Shown piece after piece: positions 24,657-33,927 of a DNA stretch of 44,475 bases. The DNA comes from Bacteroidota bacterium (GTDB taxonomy: Bacteria > Bacteroidota > Bacteroidia > B-17B0 > Aurantibacillaceae). Within the stretch, counting starts at the first letter, position 1. Every line of letters begins with the position of its first letter. Where the stretch lies: positions 1-44,475 of the forward strand of contig JAJONO010000042.1 in the NCBI GenBank assembly GCA_021323535.1, read 5' to 3'. The notes under the pieces were generated by a model. The model was not told the origin of the DNA. It saw only the letters and a program-made list of their open reading frames with translations, and did no database searches. A program made the position numbers and the translations under genes.

Positions 24657-25522
24657 TACGATCAATGACCGGCTTCGGAAAAGCCTCAGTAGAAATTGAA
24701 AACAAAACTGTGAGTATTGAAATCCGCTCCCTGAATAGTAAAGGGGCCGATGTAAGTCTTAGAATGTCTTCTTCACTTAGGAATTATGAACTTGAATTAC
24801 GTAACGAAATTGCGCGCAGGCTCGAGAGAGGAAAAATTGAACTCAGTATTTTTATTGAATCGAAGGAAGCAGAAGCTCCGGTAGAAATCAATTCGACACT
24901 TGCCAAATCCTATTACACACAATTAAAAAAATTATCCGGTGAATTGGGCGAACAACTCCAGGATCCTTTATCACAAATACTCAAATTTCCGGACGTTATG
25001 AAAACAGAACGAAAAGAAATGGATGAGAACGAATGGAAGCAGATAAAAAAAGCAGTTGATTCGGCCATGAACGACCTTGACAAATTCAGATTAAAAGAAG
25101 GAGAATCTCTTCGGATTGATTTTGAAGAACGTCTTGGGAAAATTGCGACCTACCTGGAAGAGGTGAAAAAACTGGATGTTAATCGTGTTGGCATCATTAA
25201 AGCAAGGATAAAAAACAACATTGAAGAAATACTTGGAAAAGATAAATACGATATTAACCGGTTGGAACAGGAACTCATTTATTACATTGAGAAGCTGGAT
25301 CTGAATGAAGAGAAAGTAAGATTGAAAACACACCTTGATTATTTTATTTCCACAATGGTAGAAATTTCTGCAGGAAGAAAACTTAATTTCATCGGACAGG
25401 AAATTGGCCGCGAAATAAATACCATTGGTTCAAAAGCAAACGATGCCGGTATTCAGAAACTGGTGGTTCTGATGAAAGACGAACTCGAGAAAATAAAAGA
25501 ACAAACCAATAATGTCTTATAA
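24653..25522 (+). CDS. yicC: YicC family protein (endoribonuclease-like)
   Basis: This 289-residue protein starts with the invariant MIRSMTGFGKA and ends with the conserved DUF1732 block EISAGRKLNFIGQEIGREI and NTIGSKANDA. It is full length for the family. YicC proteins are widely conserved and have been linked to RNA turnover; the helical middle part (about 155-230) probably forms the oligomerising coiled coils. Its ATG overlaps the stop of the exporter gene. In many bacteria yicC neighbours gmk, but here the next gene is a signal-peptidase homologue. Confidence 0.94.
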   Translation: MIRSMTGFGKASVEIENKTVSIEIRSLNSKGADVSLRMSSSLRNYELELRNEIARRLERGKIELSIFIESKEAEAPVEINSTLAKSYYTQLKKLSGELGEQLQDPLSQILKFPDVMKTERKEMDENEWKQIKKAVDSAMNDLDKFRLKEGESLRIDFEERLGKIATYLEEVKKLDVNRVGIIKARIKNNIEEILGKDKYDINRLEQELIYYIEKLDLNEEKVRLKTHLDYFISTMVEISAGRKLNFIGQEIGREINTIGSKANDAGIQKLVVLMKDELEKIKEQTNNVL

Positions 25523-25528
25523 TATCCT

Positions 25529-25596
25529 TTTTTTAGCAGCAGATTTCACAGATTACCACAGATATTGGATCTCCGGAATCCGCGAAACCTGTGACA
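25529..25596. repeat. Dispersed inverted repeat, CAGATTTCACAGATT dialect (degenerate)
   Basis: The left arm AGCAGCAGATTTCACAGATT (from 25535) belongs to the same class as 20383-20481. The right arm is decayed (AATCCGCGAAACCTGTG, about 25578-25594). A GTG at 25591 lies inside the repeat, which argues against it being the start of the next gene. Confidence 0.5.
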
Positions 25597-25608
25597 GAAA
25601 TATCATGT

Positions 25609-26565
25609 ATGCGTAAACTTTTCAAATTCACTTTCTGGACAATCGCTCTCTGGATCTTCGTACGCGTTTTTTTGTTTCGTGTTTGTTCCATTCCTTCAAA
25701 CAGTATGCAGGGAAATTTATTTGAAGGGGAACGTATTATTGTAAACAAACTGGCTTACGGCGCCCGCGTTCCAATGACACCACTTTCCATTGGAAGTTCT
25801 TATCTGGGTCTGATTAAAATTCCTTACGTACGTCTCCCTGGTTTTTCAGATTTTAAGCGTAACGATCTGATCGTATTTAATTTTTCACTCAGTGATGAAG
25901 ATCCGATTGATATCCGTGAGGAAATAATTAGCCGAATTATTGCATTGCCAGGAGATTCTCTACTTATAAAAAACGGAATTGCCGAAGTAAATTCACAGAT
26001 CTCTGAACCTGCAAATATTTTTCTGCCTTACACTATTGTTTCAACTGCTGGAATTGATTCAAATCTTAACATTGTTCCAAATAAAGAAATTCAACCTACA
26101 ACTTATAATTATTTTACGTCGACAGAAAAAGCCGCTGACCTTTTAAAAACAGGAAGCGTGCGATCAGTAAGTGTAAATATTCTATCGAAGGATGAATCTC
26201 AGCAATTTATATTTCCAAATAACAACAACTATAAGTGGAACGTCGATCATTTTGGTCCGCTTTGGATACCACGGGAAGGTGACAGCATCGCTCTTACATC
26301 AAAAAATATTATTCTCTACAAAAGCACAATGGAACGTTTTGAGAAAGCAATAATAAAAGTAAAAGGCGATTCAGTCTTTGTGAACGACCGGTTTGCATCT
26401 CATTATATTTTTGAACAAAATTATTTTTTTGTGATGGGAGACAATCGTCACAATGTGATTGATAGCAGAACATGGGGATTCATTCCTGAGAGTCATATTA
26501 TTGGCAAGGTATCTGTTATTTTGTATTCTCCGAGAGAAGGAAGAAGTTTAAGTAGAGTAAAGTAA
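25609..26565 (+). CDS. Signal peptidase I homologue lacking the catalytic lysine
   Basis: This 318-residue protein is anchored by one N-terminal helix (about 5-24). It keeps the S26 family frame: nucleophile region SIPSNSMQ with Ser32, box C FKRNDLIVFNF, box D and box E GDNRHNVIDSRTWGF. In box D the usual pattern is (Y)IKR-x3-(L)PGD, but here it reads IISRIIALPGD: the general-base Lys is Ser108 (AGC, verified in the DNA). In box E the usual DNS is HNV. The residues after the nucleophile are QGN instead of the common xPT. It is therefore a degenerate or mechanistically altered paralogue. A longer frame from GTG 25591 begins inside a repeat and is rejected. The last codons run into a pentanucleotide repeat. 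Confidence 0.85.
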   Translation: MRKLFKFTFWTIALWIFVRVFLFRVCSIPSNSMQGNLFEGERIIVNKLAYGARVPMTPLSIGSSYLGLIKIPYVRLPGFSDFKRNDLIVFNFSLSDEDPIDIREEIISRIIALPGDSLLIKNGIAEVNSQISEPANIFLPYTIVSTAGIDSNLNIVPNKEIQPTTYNYFTSTEKAADLLKTGSVRSVSVNILSKDESQQFIFPNNNNYKWNVDHFGPLWIPREGDSIALTSKNIILYKSTMERFEKAIIKVKGDSVFVNDRFASHYIFEQNYFFVMGDNRHNVIDSRTWGFIPESHIIGKVSVILYSPREGRSLSRVK

Positions 26566-26580
26566 AGTAAAGTAAAGCAA
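26556..26580 (+). repeat. AGTAA pentanucleotide tandem repeat over a stop codon
   Basis: Four exact AGTAA units (26556-26575) and one AGCAA unit span the stop codon (26563-26565) of the signal-peptidase homologue. Gain or loss of units leaves the reading and stop unchanged, because the stop lies within the first two copies. Confidence 0.8.
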
Positions 26581-26698
26581 TGACAATCCTATGACATATT
26601 CTTGTCTGAAAATTTGCAAGGATTAAAAATATTTTATAAATTAGCAGTATATCTCCCCGGAACTGGCAAAAACCTGCTTAATTTTAACAACATTACTT

Positions 26699-26730
26699 TT
26701 TGATGAATTAAATTAGGATAAGTATATTTA
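26699..26730 (+). promoter_or_regulatory. Promoter of the first T9SS paralogue
   Basis: TTTG (26699-26702), 20 nt, then TATATTTA (26723-26730) fit the Bacteroidota promoter consensus. The predicted leader of about 42 nt is almost pure A/T and ends in AAAACAAGTAAC, a type linked to strong translation in this phylum. Confidence 0.7.
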
Positions 26731-26778
26731 TCCGTTATTAATTTTAATAAAATAACAAATAAAAATAAAACAAGTAAC

Positions 26779-28980
26779 ATGAAAAAACAACTACTATTGG
26801 GTTCGCTCTTATTAGCAGCAGTAAGCGCGTTTCCGCAGCAGGGTAAAACAAAACCTGCGGGCCACACGAATGTGGCAGGGAACTATTTTAAAAGAATGTT
26901 GCAGGCGAACAAGATCACTGAGTCCACTCAGGCATCAAGCGCAGCTACTAATCCACAACCACAGGTATCTTCTGTTAGTACAGCAAGTGCTTCATGGAAC
27001 ATTATTGGTGGTTCAAGAAACGCTTATGGCGTTCTTTTATCGGCTTCACAGCCGCTGCAGTACAACTCTGCATTAAATGCAGTATCATTTATTCACAGAT
27101 GTAGTGCAACATATACTGCAAATCCTGCCGATAACTCAGGCGCTATCGTAGCTGAAATTTCTACCAATTGGGGAACAACATGGGATAGCACAGCTCTCTG
27201 GAGCGATGCAGCTAACTTAGGACGTTACCCACAAGGCGCCATCTATAATCCTAGTGGTAACACCAATATCAATAACGCTTATGTTGTTGGTTCAGGTTGG
27301 GTAACCGATGGTTCTGCCTGGATTGGAAACTGGTATGCTTCGAAACAATTAGGAAGCGCTAATTACAATAATACTGCCAGCTCTACTCCTGGCGCTATGC
27401 AATTTGTAAGTACACACGCTCCTTTTACACATACGGCAATTCCTAAATCAAGCGCTTCACGTCTTGGTTTCTCAAGCACGGCAGACGGAAAAATAAGATC
27501 AATGTCACAGATCGTAAATAATCCTGATGCTACAACCAATGAAGATTTTGGTTTCAGAGGACTTAATATGGTAACAGGAACTTACAATGCCGGTGTGTTC
27601 AACTGGACGTCTGACTCTTTATCATTTGATGGAGTTGTTCATAAGCATACTTCGGCTACACCAGCAACTAACGATGACTGGTACATGGTTACAGGATCTC
27701 CTGCGATAGCGTTTAACGAGGCCGGAACTCACGGTTATGCAGTAATGATCGGAGTTCGTGCAACTCCTGTTAACTCGGCAAGCTCAGGTTATCAGCCTAT
27801 CGTTTGGAAAACCGATAACTCTGGTATGTCGTGGTCTTTAATGCCTGCTATTGATTTTGCCGCTCCTACATTTTCGTGGATTCTTGGCCGCATTCCTGCA
27901 GCTGAGAATAACACCACCAGCGCAGTTACTATTCCTCAGTTTGTACCTGGTGAAGGTTTAGGAGCAGCTGTTGATGCCAACAATAAATTACACCTATTCT
28001 CTACAATCGTAGGAACTTCTAATGCTTATCAGGATTCAGTTTTCGGAGGTTACAGCTTTACACTGAGCGTTAACTCTTCAACTGCGACCTATGGTTGGGC
28101 TCACTTACCTGGCATGCGTCCTTATATTTATGATTTCATGTTAGATGGTACATCTTCTACATGGTCATATATGCGTGTTGACTCAATGTCTTCTGAAGCT
28201 CCTGGCGACGAAGCAGGTGAAGGTGGATTCTCTGAAAATCCTTTCGATGAAGATGCTGGTCTTAAATTAACTTCTGATGCCCGTATTCAGGCTTCACGTA
28301 CAGCTGACGGTAAATTCATAATGGTTTCGTGGGCTGAATCTGACACTAACTTTACTAACAGTGGCGTAAAATACAACATCATTCCTGATATTAAAGTACG
28401 TTGTATTGACGTATTAGGTCAGGGTGGCGCAGGTCCTTACTTCGTATCACCAACCGAACTTAACGCAAGTAAGTTAGGAAGCAACCTTAACGTTGAGAAA
28501 AAAGCTGTAATGCACTATATGTCTCCGGTTTCAGGAACTATGATGATCGGAACAGGAGCAACAAAAAACAGTACAGTAACTATTCCTTTAACTGTTACGC
28601 ATAGTGAAGGTCCTGGTGCACAACCAGGAACTATCTTTGCTCAGTTAACAAGCAATGCACACTGGTATGCTTCAGCATCATTGAACTTTGACCTTACTAC
28701 AGGTATCAAAGAAAATGCTTTAGGAGCAGTAAGCAGTTCTGTTGTATATCCTAACCCTGCTTCGGGTAACGCTGTTCTTTCAATTGATATGAAAGACAAC
28801 GCTACAGTAGGAATTGATGTATACAGCGCTATTGGCCAGCTTGTAAAGAGCAACAAAACAAATGCGCAGGTTGGTGAAAACAACATCAACATCGATCTTT
28901 CTAACTTAACTACAGGTATCTATTTTGTAACTGTAAAAGTTGGAGACGCTGTTAGCACTAAAAAATTAATCGTTGAATAA
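26779..28980 (+). CDS. Secreted T9SS-exported protein with Asp-box-like repeats (paralogue 1 of 3)
   Basis: This 733-residue protein has a signal peptide (residues 1-18, MKKQLLLGSLLLAAVSAF). A low-complexity linker (20-70) leads to a large beta-rich domain of unknown function. Two Asp-box-like motifs are seen, STNWGTTW (128-135) and TDNSGMSW, which suggest a beta-propeller of the sialidase/BNR type; Asn replaces the Asp in both. The T9SS type A sorting domain starts near 655 (VVYPNPASGNAVLS) and ends KKLIVE. It has its own promoter and terminator. Codons are strongly biased to a restricted A/T-ending set compared with paralogues 2 and 3, suggesting high expression. No enzymatic residues can be assigned; an adhesin or surface-layer role is possible. 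Confidence 0.9.
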   Translation: MKKQLLLGSLLLAAVSAFPQQGKTKPAGHTNVAGNYFKRMLQANKITESTQASSAATNPQPQVSSVSTASASWNIIGGSRNAYGVLLSASQPLQYNSALNAVSFIHRCSATYTANPADNSGAIVAEISTNWGTTWDSTALWSDAANLGRYPQGAIYNPSGNTNINNAYVVGSGWVTDGSAWIGNWYASKQLGSANYNNTASSTPGAMQFVSTHAPFTHTAIPKSSASRLGFSSTADGKIRSMSQIVNNPDATTNEDFGFRGLNMVTGTYNAGVFNWTSDSLSFDGVVHKHTSATPATNDDWYMVTGSPAIAFNEAGTHGYAVMIGVRATPVNSASSGYQPIVWKTDNSGMSWSLMPAIDFAAPTFSWILGRIPAAENNTTSAVTIPQFVPGEGLGAAVDANNKLHLFSTIVGTSNAYQDSVFGGYSFTLSVNSSTATYGWAHLPGMRPYIYDFMLDGTSSTWSYMRVDSMSSEAPGDEAGEGGFSENPFDEDAGLKLTSDARIQASRTADGKFIMVSWAESDTNFTNSGVKYNIIPDIKVRCIDVLGQGGAGPYFVSPTELNASKLGSNLNVEKKAVMHYMSPVSGTMMIGTGATKNSTVTIPLTVTHSEGPGAQPGTIFAQLTSNAHWYASASLNFDLTTGIKENALGAVSSSVVYPNPASGNAVLSIDMKDNATVGIDVYSAIGQLVKSNKTNAQVGENNINIDLSNLTTGIYFVTVKVGDAVSTKKLIVE

Positions 28981-29285
28981 TTAATTCTGCTATAATTTCA
29001 AAACCCCGTAGTATTTAACTACGGGGTTTTTTATTTTTGTCTATCAGAATATCACTTGCAAAACATCACTTGATATCTGATATCCACCGCATCAGATTGT
29101 GTCGTCGTCGAAAAACGACATTAAGACAATTACGGCAGTTTGTTTTCCAAAAAAAACTTCTTAAATTAGATTTACATCTCCGTGTAACTAAAGAACAATC
29201 CTTTTATTTAATGTAAAAAAAACTGTGGTTAGAATAACCCGCTAGGTTTATTTTAACTGGATTCTAAAAACTAAAACCAAAACAC
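28981..29285. other. 305-bp spacer between T9SS paralogues 1 and 2
   Basis: No gene is present. It contains the terminator at 29001-29032, a small hairpin TGTCG/CGACA (about 29099-29119) and a loose promoter candidate: TTTG 29139-29142 and TAGATTTA 29167-29174, spaced 24 nt (slightly long). Confidence 0.5.
29001..29032 (+). terminator. Terminator of T9SS paralogue 1
   Basis: The perfect 12-bp stem AAACCCCGTAGT/ACTACGGGGTTT (29001-29012/29018-29029) with loop ATTTA runs into a T-run. Confidence 0.95.
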
Positions 29286-31493
29286 ATGAAAAAACAATTA
29301 CTTCTTGGATCACTCTTATTTGTATCAATGAGTGTGTTCCCTCAACAAGGAAAATCAAAACCTGCCGGTCAGCAGGATCTTGCAGCCAAAATCAATGCGG
29401 GAATGGCAAAGATCAATTCTCTTGCCGGGCATGAATTATCCGTTACTTCTAAGGCTAACTCTACTACACCTGCCGGCAATTCCAAAAAACAAATGGCAGT
29501 GGCGCAACCCACCGCTGCCTGGAACCTTATAGCAGGTTCGCGCAATTCATATGGTATGATCGTATCGGCATCAAAACCGCTGCAATACAATGCCGAGCTT
29601 AATGCCGTTACTTTTATTCACCGTTGCAGCACAACCTACACTGCCAGTCCCGCCGATAACACCGGCGCCATGGTAGCTGAAATTACCACTAACTGGGGTG
29701 CCACCTGGGACAGTACCTGTTTTCATAGCGAATCTGTTAACCAGGGTCGTTATCCGGGCGGAGCAATTTATAATCCCGCAGGTAACAGCAATATCAATAA
29801 CGCTTACATTGTTGGTTCCGGACCTGTATTTACAACGCAATGGATCGGAAATTTCTGGGCATCGAAACAATTAGGAACAGCCAATTACAATTCAACAGCA
29901 AGTTCAACTCCGGGAGCGATGCAGTTTTTAAATAACACTTCTCCTTTAACGCATACTGCAGTAGGAAAATCTGATTTCTCGCGCTTATGTTTTACCGCTA
30001 CCAACGATGGGAAAATGCGTTCGCTGGGCATGATGCTTAAAAACGCCAACGATGTTTCTTCAGGAGCCGCCTACGGTTTCAGGGGAGTAAACATGACTAA
30101 CGGTTCGTACAATGCCGGAGTTTTCGATCTCTCCGGAGACTCCATTATGTTCGCAGGAGTTGTTAATCAGAATACATCGGGCACACCAAGCACCACCGAC
30201 GATTATTTTATGACCACAGGTTCACCCGTAATGGCGTGGAACCAATCGGGGAGCCATGGATATGTTGTGGTGATTGGCGCGCGTTCTGCCGCCAGCAACT
30301 CTGCAAGTTCAGGTTATCAGCCTATTGTTTGGAAAACCGATAATTTCGGAGCTTCGTGGTCGCTCGTTCCGGGAATTGATTTTTCATCATCAACCTACTC
30401 GAATGTACTCACTCATATTGATCCGGTTGAAACCAATACTAATTTAACCATTCCGTTCTTTAACACCAGTGAAGGCATTGGCGCCGTTGTTGACGCCAAT
30501 AACAAGCTTCATATCTTTTCAACGATTGTTGCAACCGGAAAATCTCATGCAGATTCGTTAGGCTATACCTATAGCTATACAATGAGTATTAACTCGCCCA
30601 CTGCAACCTATTCATGGCCACACACACCAGGTTACCGTGCTTATATTTATGACTTCATGCTCGACGGTGGCACATCCACCTGGGACTACATGCTTGTTGA
30701 TTCATTAGGAACAGAAGCTCCGGGCGATGAATCAGGCGAAGGTGGATACCCTGAGAACCCTTACGATGGCGACGCTGGTGTAAAACTGATCCCTGATGCT
30801 CGTATACAGGCCAGCCGCACACCAACAGGTGATCTTGTGTTTGTATCTTATGCCGAATCGGATACCAATTATGTGAACGGCCAGGTAAAATACAATGTCA
30901 TTCCCGAAATTAAATTACGTACAATCGATATACAGAATGCAGGAGGTTATGGCAATTATAAAGTATGGCCAAATGAAGTAGTTGTATCTAAACTCGGACC
31001 AGCAATCAATAACCAGGTAGACAAAAAAGCAATGATGCATTACATGTCCCCTGTAACCAGCAGCTTGTCTCTTGCAACTGGAAAACTAGGCGTTCATATT
31101 CCTTTTACAGTTTCACACAGTGAAGGACCAGGTACTGTGCCGGGTTCTATTTATGCGCAACTAGGAAGCACAGCGCATTGGTACACTTCAGCGTTTGTGG
31201 ATTTCAGTGGTGTTGGCATCAATGAAAATGCATTGGGTAGTGTAAGCGGCGCGGTGATTTATCCGAACCCTGCTTCGCGCCATGCAACTGTATTAATTGA
31301 TATGAAAAATGAAGCTGCAGTTGATATTGAAGTTTACAGCACAATTGGTCAGTTAATGAAAAGCAGTAAAACAAATACTCAGATCGGCGAAAATAATATC
31401 CGCATTGATCTCAGTAATCTTTCTACCGGAATTTACTTAGTAAGTATAAAAGCCGGAAACGCGGTGAGTACAAAAAAACTTATTGTTGAATAA
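29286..31493 (+). CDS. Secreted T9SS-exported protein with Asp-box-like repeats (paralogue 2 of 3)
   Basis: The 735-residue protein aligns end to end with its neighbours. The signal peptide (MKKQLLLGSLLFVSMSVFPQ) is followed by the shared linker start QQGKSKPAG. The beta-rich domain contains Asp-box-like TTNWGATW and TDNFGASW, and shared blocks such as SSGYQPIVWKTDN and SRNSYGMIVSASKPLQYN. The sorting domain (IYPNPASRHATVLI to KKLIVE) is almost the same as in paralogue 1. Codon use is more G/C-tolerant than in paralogue 1. Separate terminators on both sides indicate individual transcription. Function unknown. Confidence 0.9.
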   Translation: MKKQLLLGSLLFVSMSVFPQQGKSKPAGQQDLAAKINAGMAKINSLAGHELSVTSKANSTTPAGNSKKQMAVAQPTAAWNLIAGSRNSYGMIVSASKPLQYNAELNAVTFIHRCSTTYTASPADNTGAMVAEITTNWGATWDSTCFHSESVNQGRYPGGAIYNPAGNSNINNAYIVGSGPVFTTQWIGNFWASKQLGTANYNSTASSTPGAMQFLNNTSPLTHTAVGKSDFSRLCFTATNDGKMRSLGMMLKNANDVSSGAAYGFRGVNMTNGSYNAGVFDLSGDSIMFAGVVNQNTSGTPSTTDDYFMTTGSPVMAWNQSGSHGYVVVIGARSAASNSASSGYQPIVWKTDNFGASWSLVPGIDFSSSTYSNVLTHIDPVETNTNLTIPFFNTSEGIGAVVDANNKLHIFSTIVATGKSHADSLGYTYSYTMSINSPTATYSWPHTPGYRAYIYDFMLDGGTSTWDYMLVDSLGTEAPGDESGEGGYPENPYDGDAGVKLIPDARIQASRTPTGDLVFVSYAESDTNYVNGQVKYNVIPEIKLRTIDIQNAGGYGNYKVWPNEVVVSKLGPAINNQVDKKAMMHYMSPVTSSLSLATGKLGVHIPFTVSHSEGPGTVPGSIYAQLGSTAHWYTSAFVDFSGVGINENALGSVSGAVIYPNPASRHATVLIDMKNEAAVDIEVYSTIGQLMKSSKTNTQIGENNIRIDLSNLSTGIYLVSIKAGNAVSTKKLIVE

Positions 31494-31500
31494 CATAAAT

Positions 31501-31532
31501 AAAGAGCCTTCTGAATCAGAAGGCTCTTTTGT
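31501..31532 (+). terminator. Terminator of T9SS paralogue 2
   Basis: The perfect stem AAAGAGCCTTCT/AGAAGGCTCTTT (31501-31512/31518-31529) with loop GAATC is followed by a T-rich run. Confidence 0.93.
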
Positions 31533-31693
31533 TTAATCAGCCATAAACTATTTCCCGTTCGTTACATTTATTTCATTTTGTCACAAAATCCGTTTCGTGT
31601 CCCGCATATTTTTGTAATTTAGGTACTGGGTTATAACTAAACAATCCCCCTGTTTCTGTAAAGAACCTTATTGTTTAATTAATCTGATTTATT

Positions 31694-33907
31694 ATGAAAA
31701 AACAGTTATCTTTTATTTGCATTTCGCTTTTTGTGATGCCATGTTTTTCACAAAACGAAAAATTAAAACCTTCCGGTGAAATCAACCTTGCTCAAAGGAT
31801 CAACAGCAGGTTTGTTCTCTCTGAAGAAACACCATCGGCAACAAAGCTTTCAGGCAATAATTCGAACCAGGCACAATTACTTCAGCCACCTCCTACTTCC
31901 ACCGCGAGCTGGAACACGATTGCAGAATCGAGGAATGTGTATGGGGTTACACAAGCTGCTTCAAGGCCGCTTCAATATAATGCTCAGCTCAATGCTGTTT
32001 CGTTCGTACATCGCTCGGGAGTAAATTACAATGCCGCTCCTTTTAATAACACAGGAGCTCTCGTAACTACGTTCTCTTCCGATTGGGGCGCAACCTGGGA
32101 CACTACTTGTGTATGGAGCAGTAATCAGAATTCGGGAAGATATGCCAATGGAGGAATTTATAATCCTCCGGGCAATACAAACATCATTAATGGTTTTGCA
32201 GTTGTATCCAGTCCAATTGTGGATTTAAATCTCGGAGGCATTCCGGGAAGCTTATTTGCTTCAAAGCAATTAGGCGGTTCCAATAATAATTATACAGCCA
32301 GCGCTGTGCCGGGTGCAATGCAATATCAAAGTAACACTACTCCATCGATTGCCGCTCTTGGAAAAATTGATTTTTCACATTATTGTTTCACCAGTACAAA
32401 TGACGGAAAAGTAAGAACATTGGGAAAATTAACATTGACCAGTGGAGGAACCGGTATGGAAGATGTCAAATATCGCGGAATTAACATTGCAAAAGGCAAC
32501 TTTAATGCCGGAATCTTTAACTGGGTTGGAGATTCCATGATTTTTAACGGAATAGTTCACCTGAACACAAAACAAACTCCTTCCACCGCCGATGATTCTT
32601 ATATGGTAACCGGTGCGCCCATGATGGCATGGAATGAGGCCGGAACTCATGGTTATGCTTTTGTAATTGGTGTTCGCGCCGCTGCCAGTAATTCGCAGAG
32701 TGCAGGTTTTCAACCCATCGTATGGTCAACCTCCAATAGCGGCAACTCGTGGAACTTAATGCCGGGAATTGATTTTTCTGCTACAACTTATTCCGCTATT
32801 CTGTCGCACATCGCTTCTGTAAAAAACAATACTACTCTTACAATTCCTTTCTTTAACACAGGCGAAAGTGTTGGAGCGGTAGTTGACGCCAACAATAAAC
32901 TTCATATTGTTTCAACAATTGTGGGCACATCAAGAGCACACAAAGATTCCGCAGATTATGTACATACTTATACTATGAGTGTAAATTCTTCAACGGCAAC
33001 TTATATGTGGGGACATGTTCCCGGCTCGAGGCCGTATCTTTATGATTTTATGCTCGATGGATCTACAACAACCTGGAACTATAAACTGATCGATTCCTTA
33101 TCGAGCGAATCACCTGGCGCTAACGTGGGAGAAGGTGGCTATCCTGAGAATCCGTTCGATAACGGGGGCATTGGACCAAAAGTAATTTCAGACGCGAGGA
33201 TACAAGCAAGCCGTACGGAAGATGGAAAATATATTCATTACTCGTGGGCCGAATCGGATACCAATTTTGTTAGCGGGGGTTTAAAGTATAATGTGATCCC
33301 CGATATTAAAGTACGTTGCATGGACATTCAGAATCAGACAGGCTCTGGTAATTATTACCTGTTTGCTAAAAAAATAAATGTTTCACACATGTTTCCTTTT
33401 GCAAGTACCCTCATTTCAAAAAAATCGGTGTTTCATTTTATGTCACCTGTAACAGGACCTGCAACGTTTACAACTTCGCCCATGAGCCTTACCTTTAAAA
33501 TGCCTTTCACGGTTACTCATAGTCCAGATGGCCATCCTATAACCGGTTATTTCTATCAGCAAACCAGTAATCATCATTTTTACACATCAGCTCATCTCGA
33601 CTTTTTATCTCCGGCTGATTTAGGAGTACCGACCCGGTTAAATGAAAATACCGAAGAAAGTTATGTGAACCTCTTTCCTAACCCAACGAGTTCTAATGTA
33701 ACTGTTCATCTTTCTGTAAAGAAGAAAGGAACGATTTCGGTTGAAGTTTGTAATATTTTGGGCCAGCGAATTAAAACAACAAACATGGAAGTTCAGGAAG
33801 GAGAAAACAATCTACCGATAGACATCAACGATCTTTCTTCAGGAATTTATTTAGTAAATATAAAAGCAGGAAACGCGGTGAGTACGAAAAAACTGATCAT
33901 CGAATAA
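31694..33907 (+). CDS. Secreted T9SS-exported protein with Asp-box-like repeats (paralogue 3 of 3)
   Basis: The 737-residue protein is the most diverged of the three. It has a signal peptide (MKKQLSFICISLFVMPCFSQ), the linker start NEKLKPSGEINLAQR and the same beta-rich domain. One canonical Asp-box, SSDWGATW, is present (true Asp in the key position) plus a second, weaker motif TSNSGNSW. The sorting domain runs from LFPNPTSSNVTVHL to KKLIIE. A TATTTTTG -7-like element occurs at 31607-31614, about 80 nt upstream, without a well-spaced TTTG. Its own terminator follows at 33928. Function unknown. Confidence 0.9.
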   Translation: MKKQLSFICISLFVMPCFSQNEKLKPSGEINLAQRINSRFVLSEETPSATKLSGNNSNQAQLLQPPPTSTASWNTIAESRNVYGVTQAASRPLQYNAQLNAVSFVHRSGVNYNAAPFNNTGALVTTFSSDWGATWDTTCVWSSNQNSGRYANGGIYNPPGNTNIINGFAVVSSPIVDLNLGGIPGSLFASKQLGGSNNNYTASAVPGAMQYQSNTTPSIAALGKIDFSHYCFTSTNDGKVRTLGKLTLTSGGTGMEDVKYRGINIAKGNFNAGIFNWVGDSMIFNGIVHLNTKQTPSTADDSYMVTGAPMMAWNEAGTHGYAFVIGVRAAASNSQSAGFQPIVWSTSNSGNSWNLMPGIDFSATTYSAILSHIASVKNNTTLTIPFFNTGESVGAVVDANNKLHIVSTIVGTSRAHKDSADYVHTYTMSVNSSTATYMWGHVPGSRPYLYDFMLDGSTTTWNYKLIDSLSSESPGANVGEGGYPENPFDNGGIGPKVISDARIQASRTEDGKYIHYSWAESDTNFVSGGLKYNVIPDIKVRCMDIQNQTGSGNYYLFAKKINVSHMFPFASTLISKKSVFHFMSPVTGPATFTTSPMSLTFKMPFTVTHSPDGHPITGYFYQQTSNHHFYTSAHLDFLSPADLGVPTRLNENTEESYVNLFPNPTSSNVTVHLSVKKKGTISVEVCNILGQRIKTTNMEVQEGENNLPIDINDLSSGIYLVNIKAGNAVSTKKLIIE

Positions 33908-33927
33908 ACAACTAATTTCCCATTGCA

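Noticed and set aside
25591-25608. GTG start for the signal-peptidase homologue
   Set aside because: It lies within a dispersed repeat, and the six added residues break the usual short N-terminus before the membrane helix.
26556-26580. Phase-variable pentanucleotide tract controlling the signal-peptidase homologue
   Set aside because: The stop codon is reached within the first two AGTAA units, so slippage does not alter the protein.
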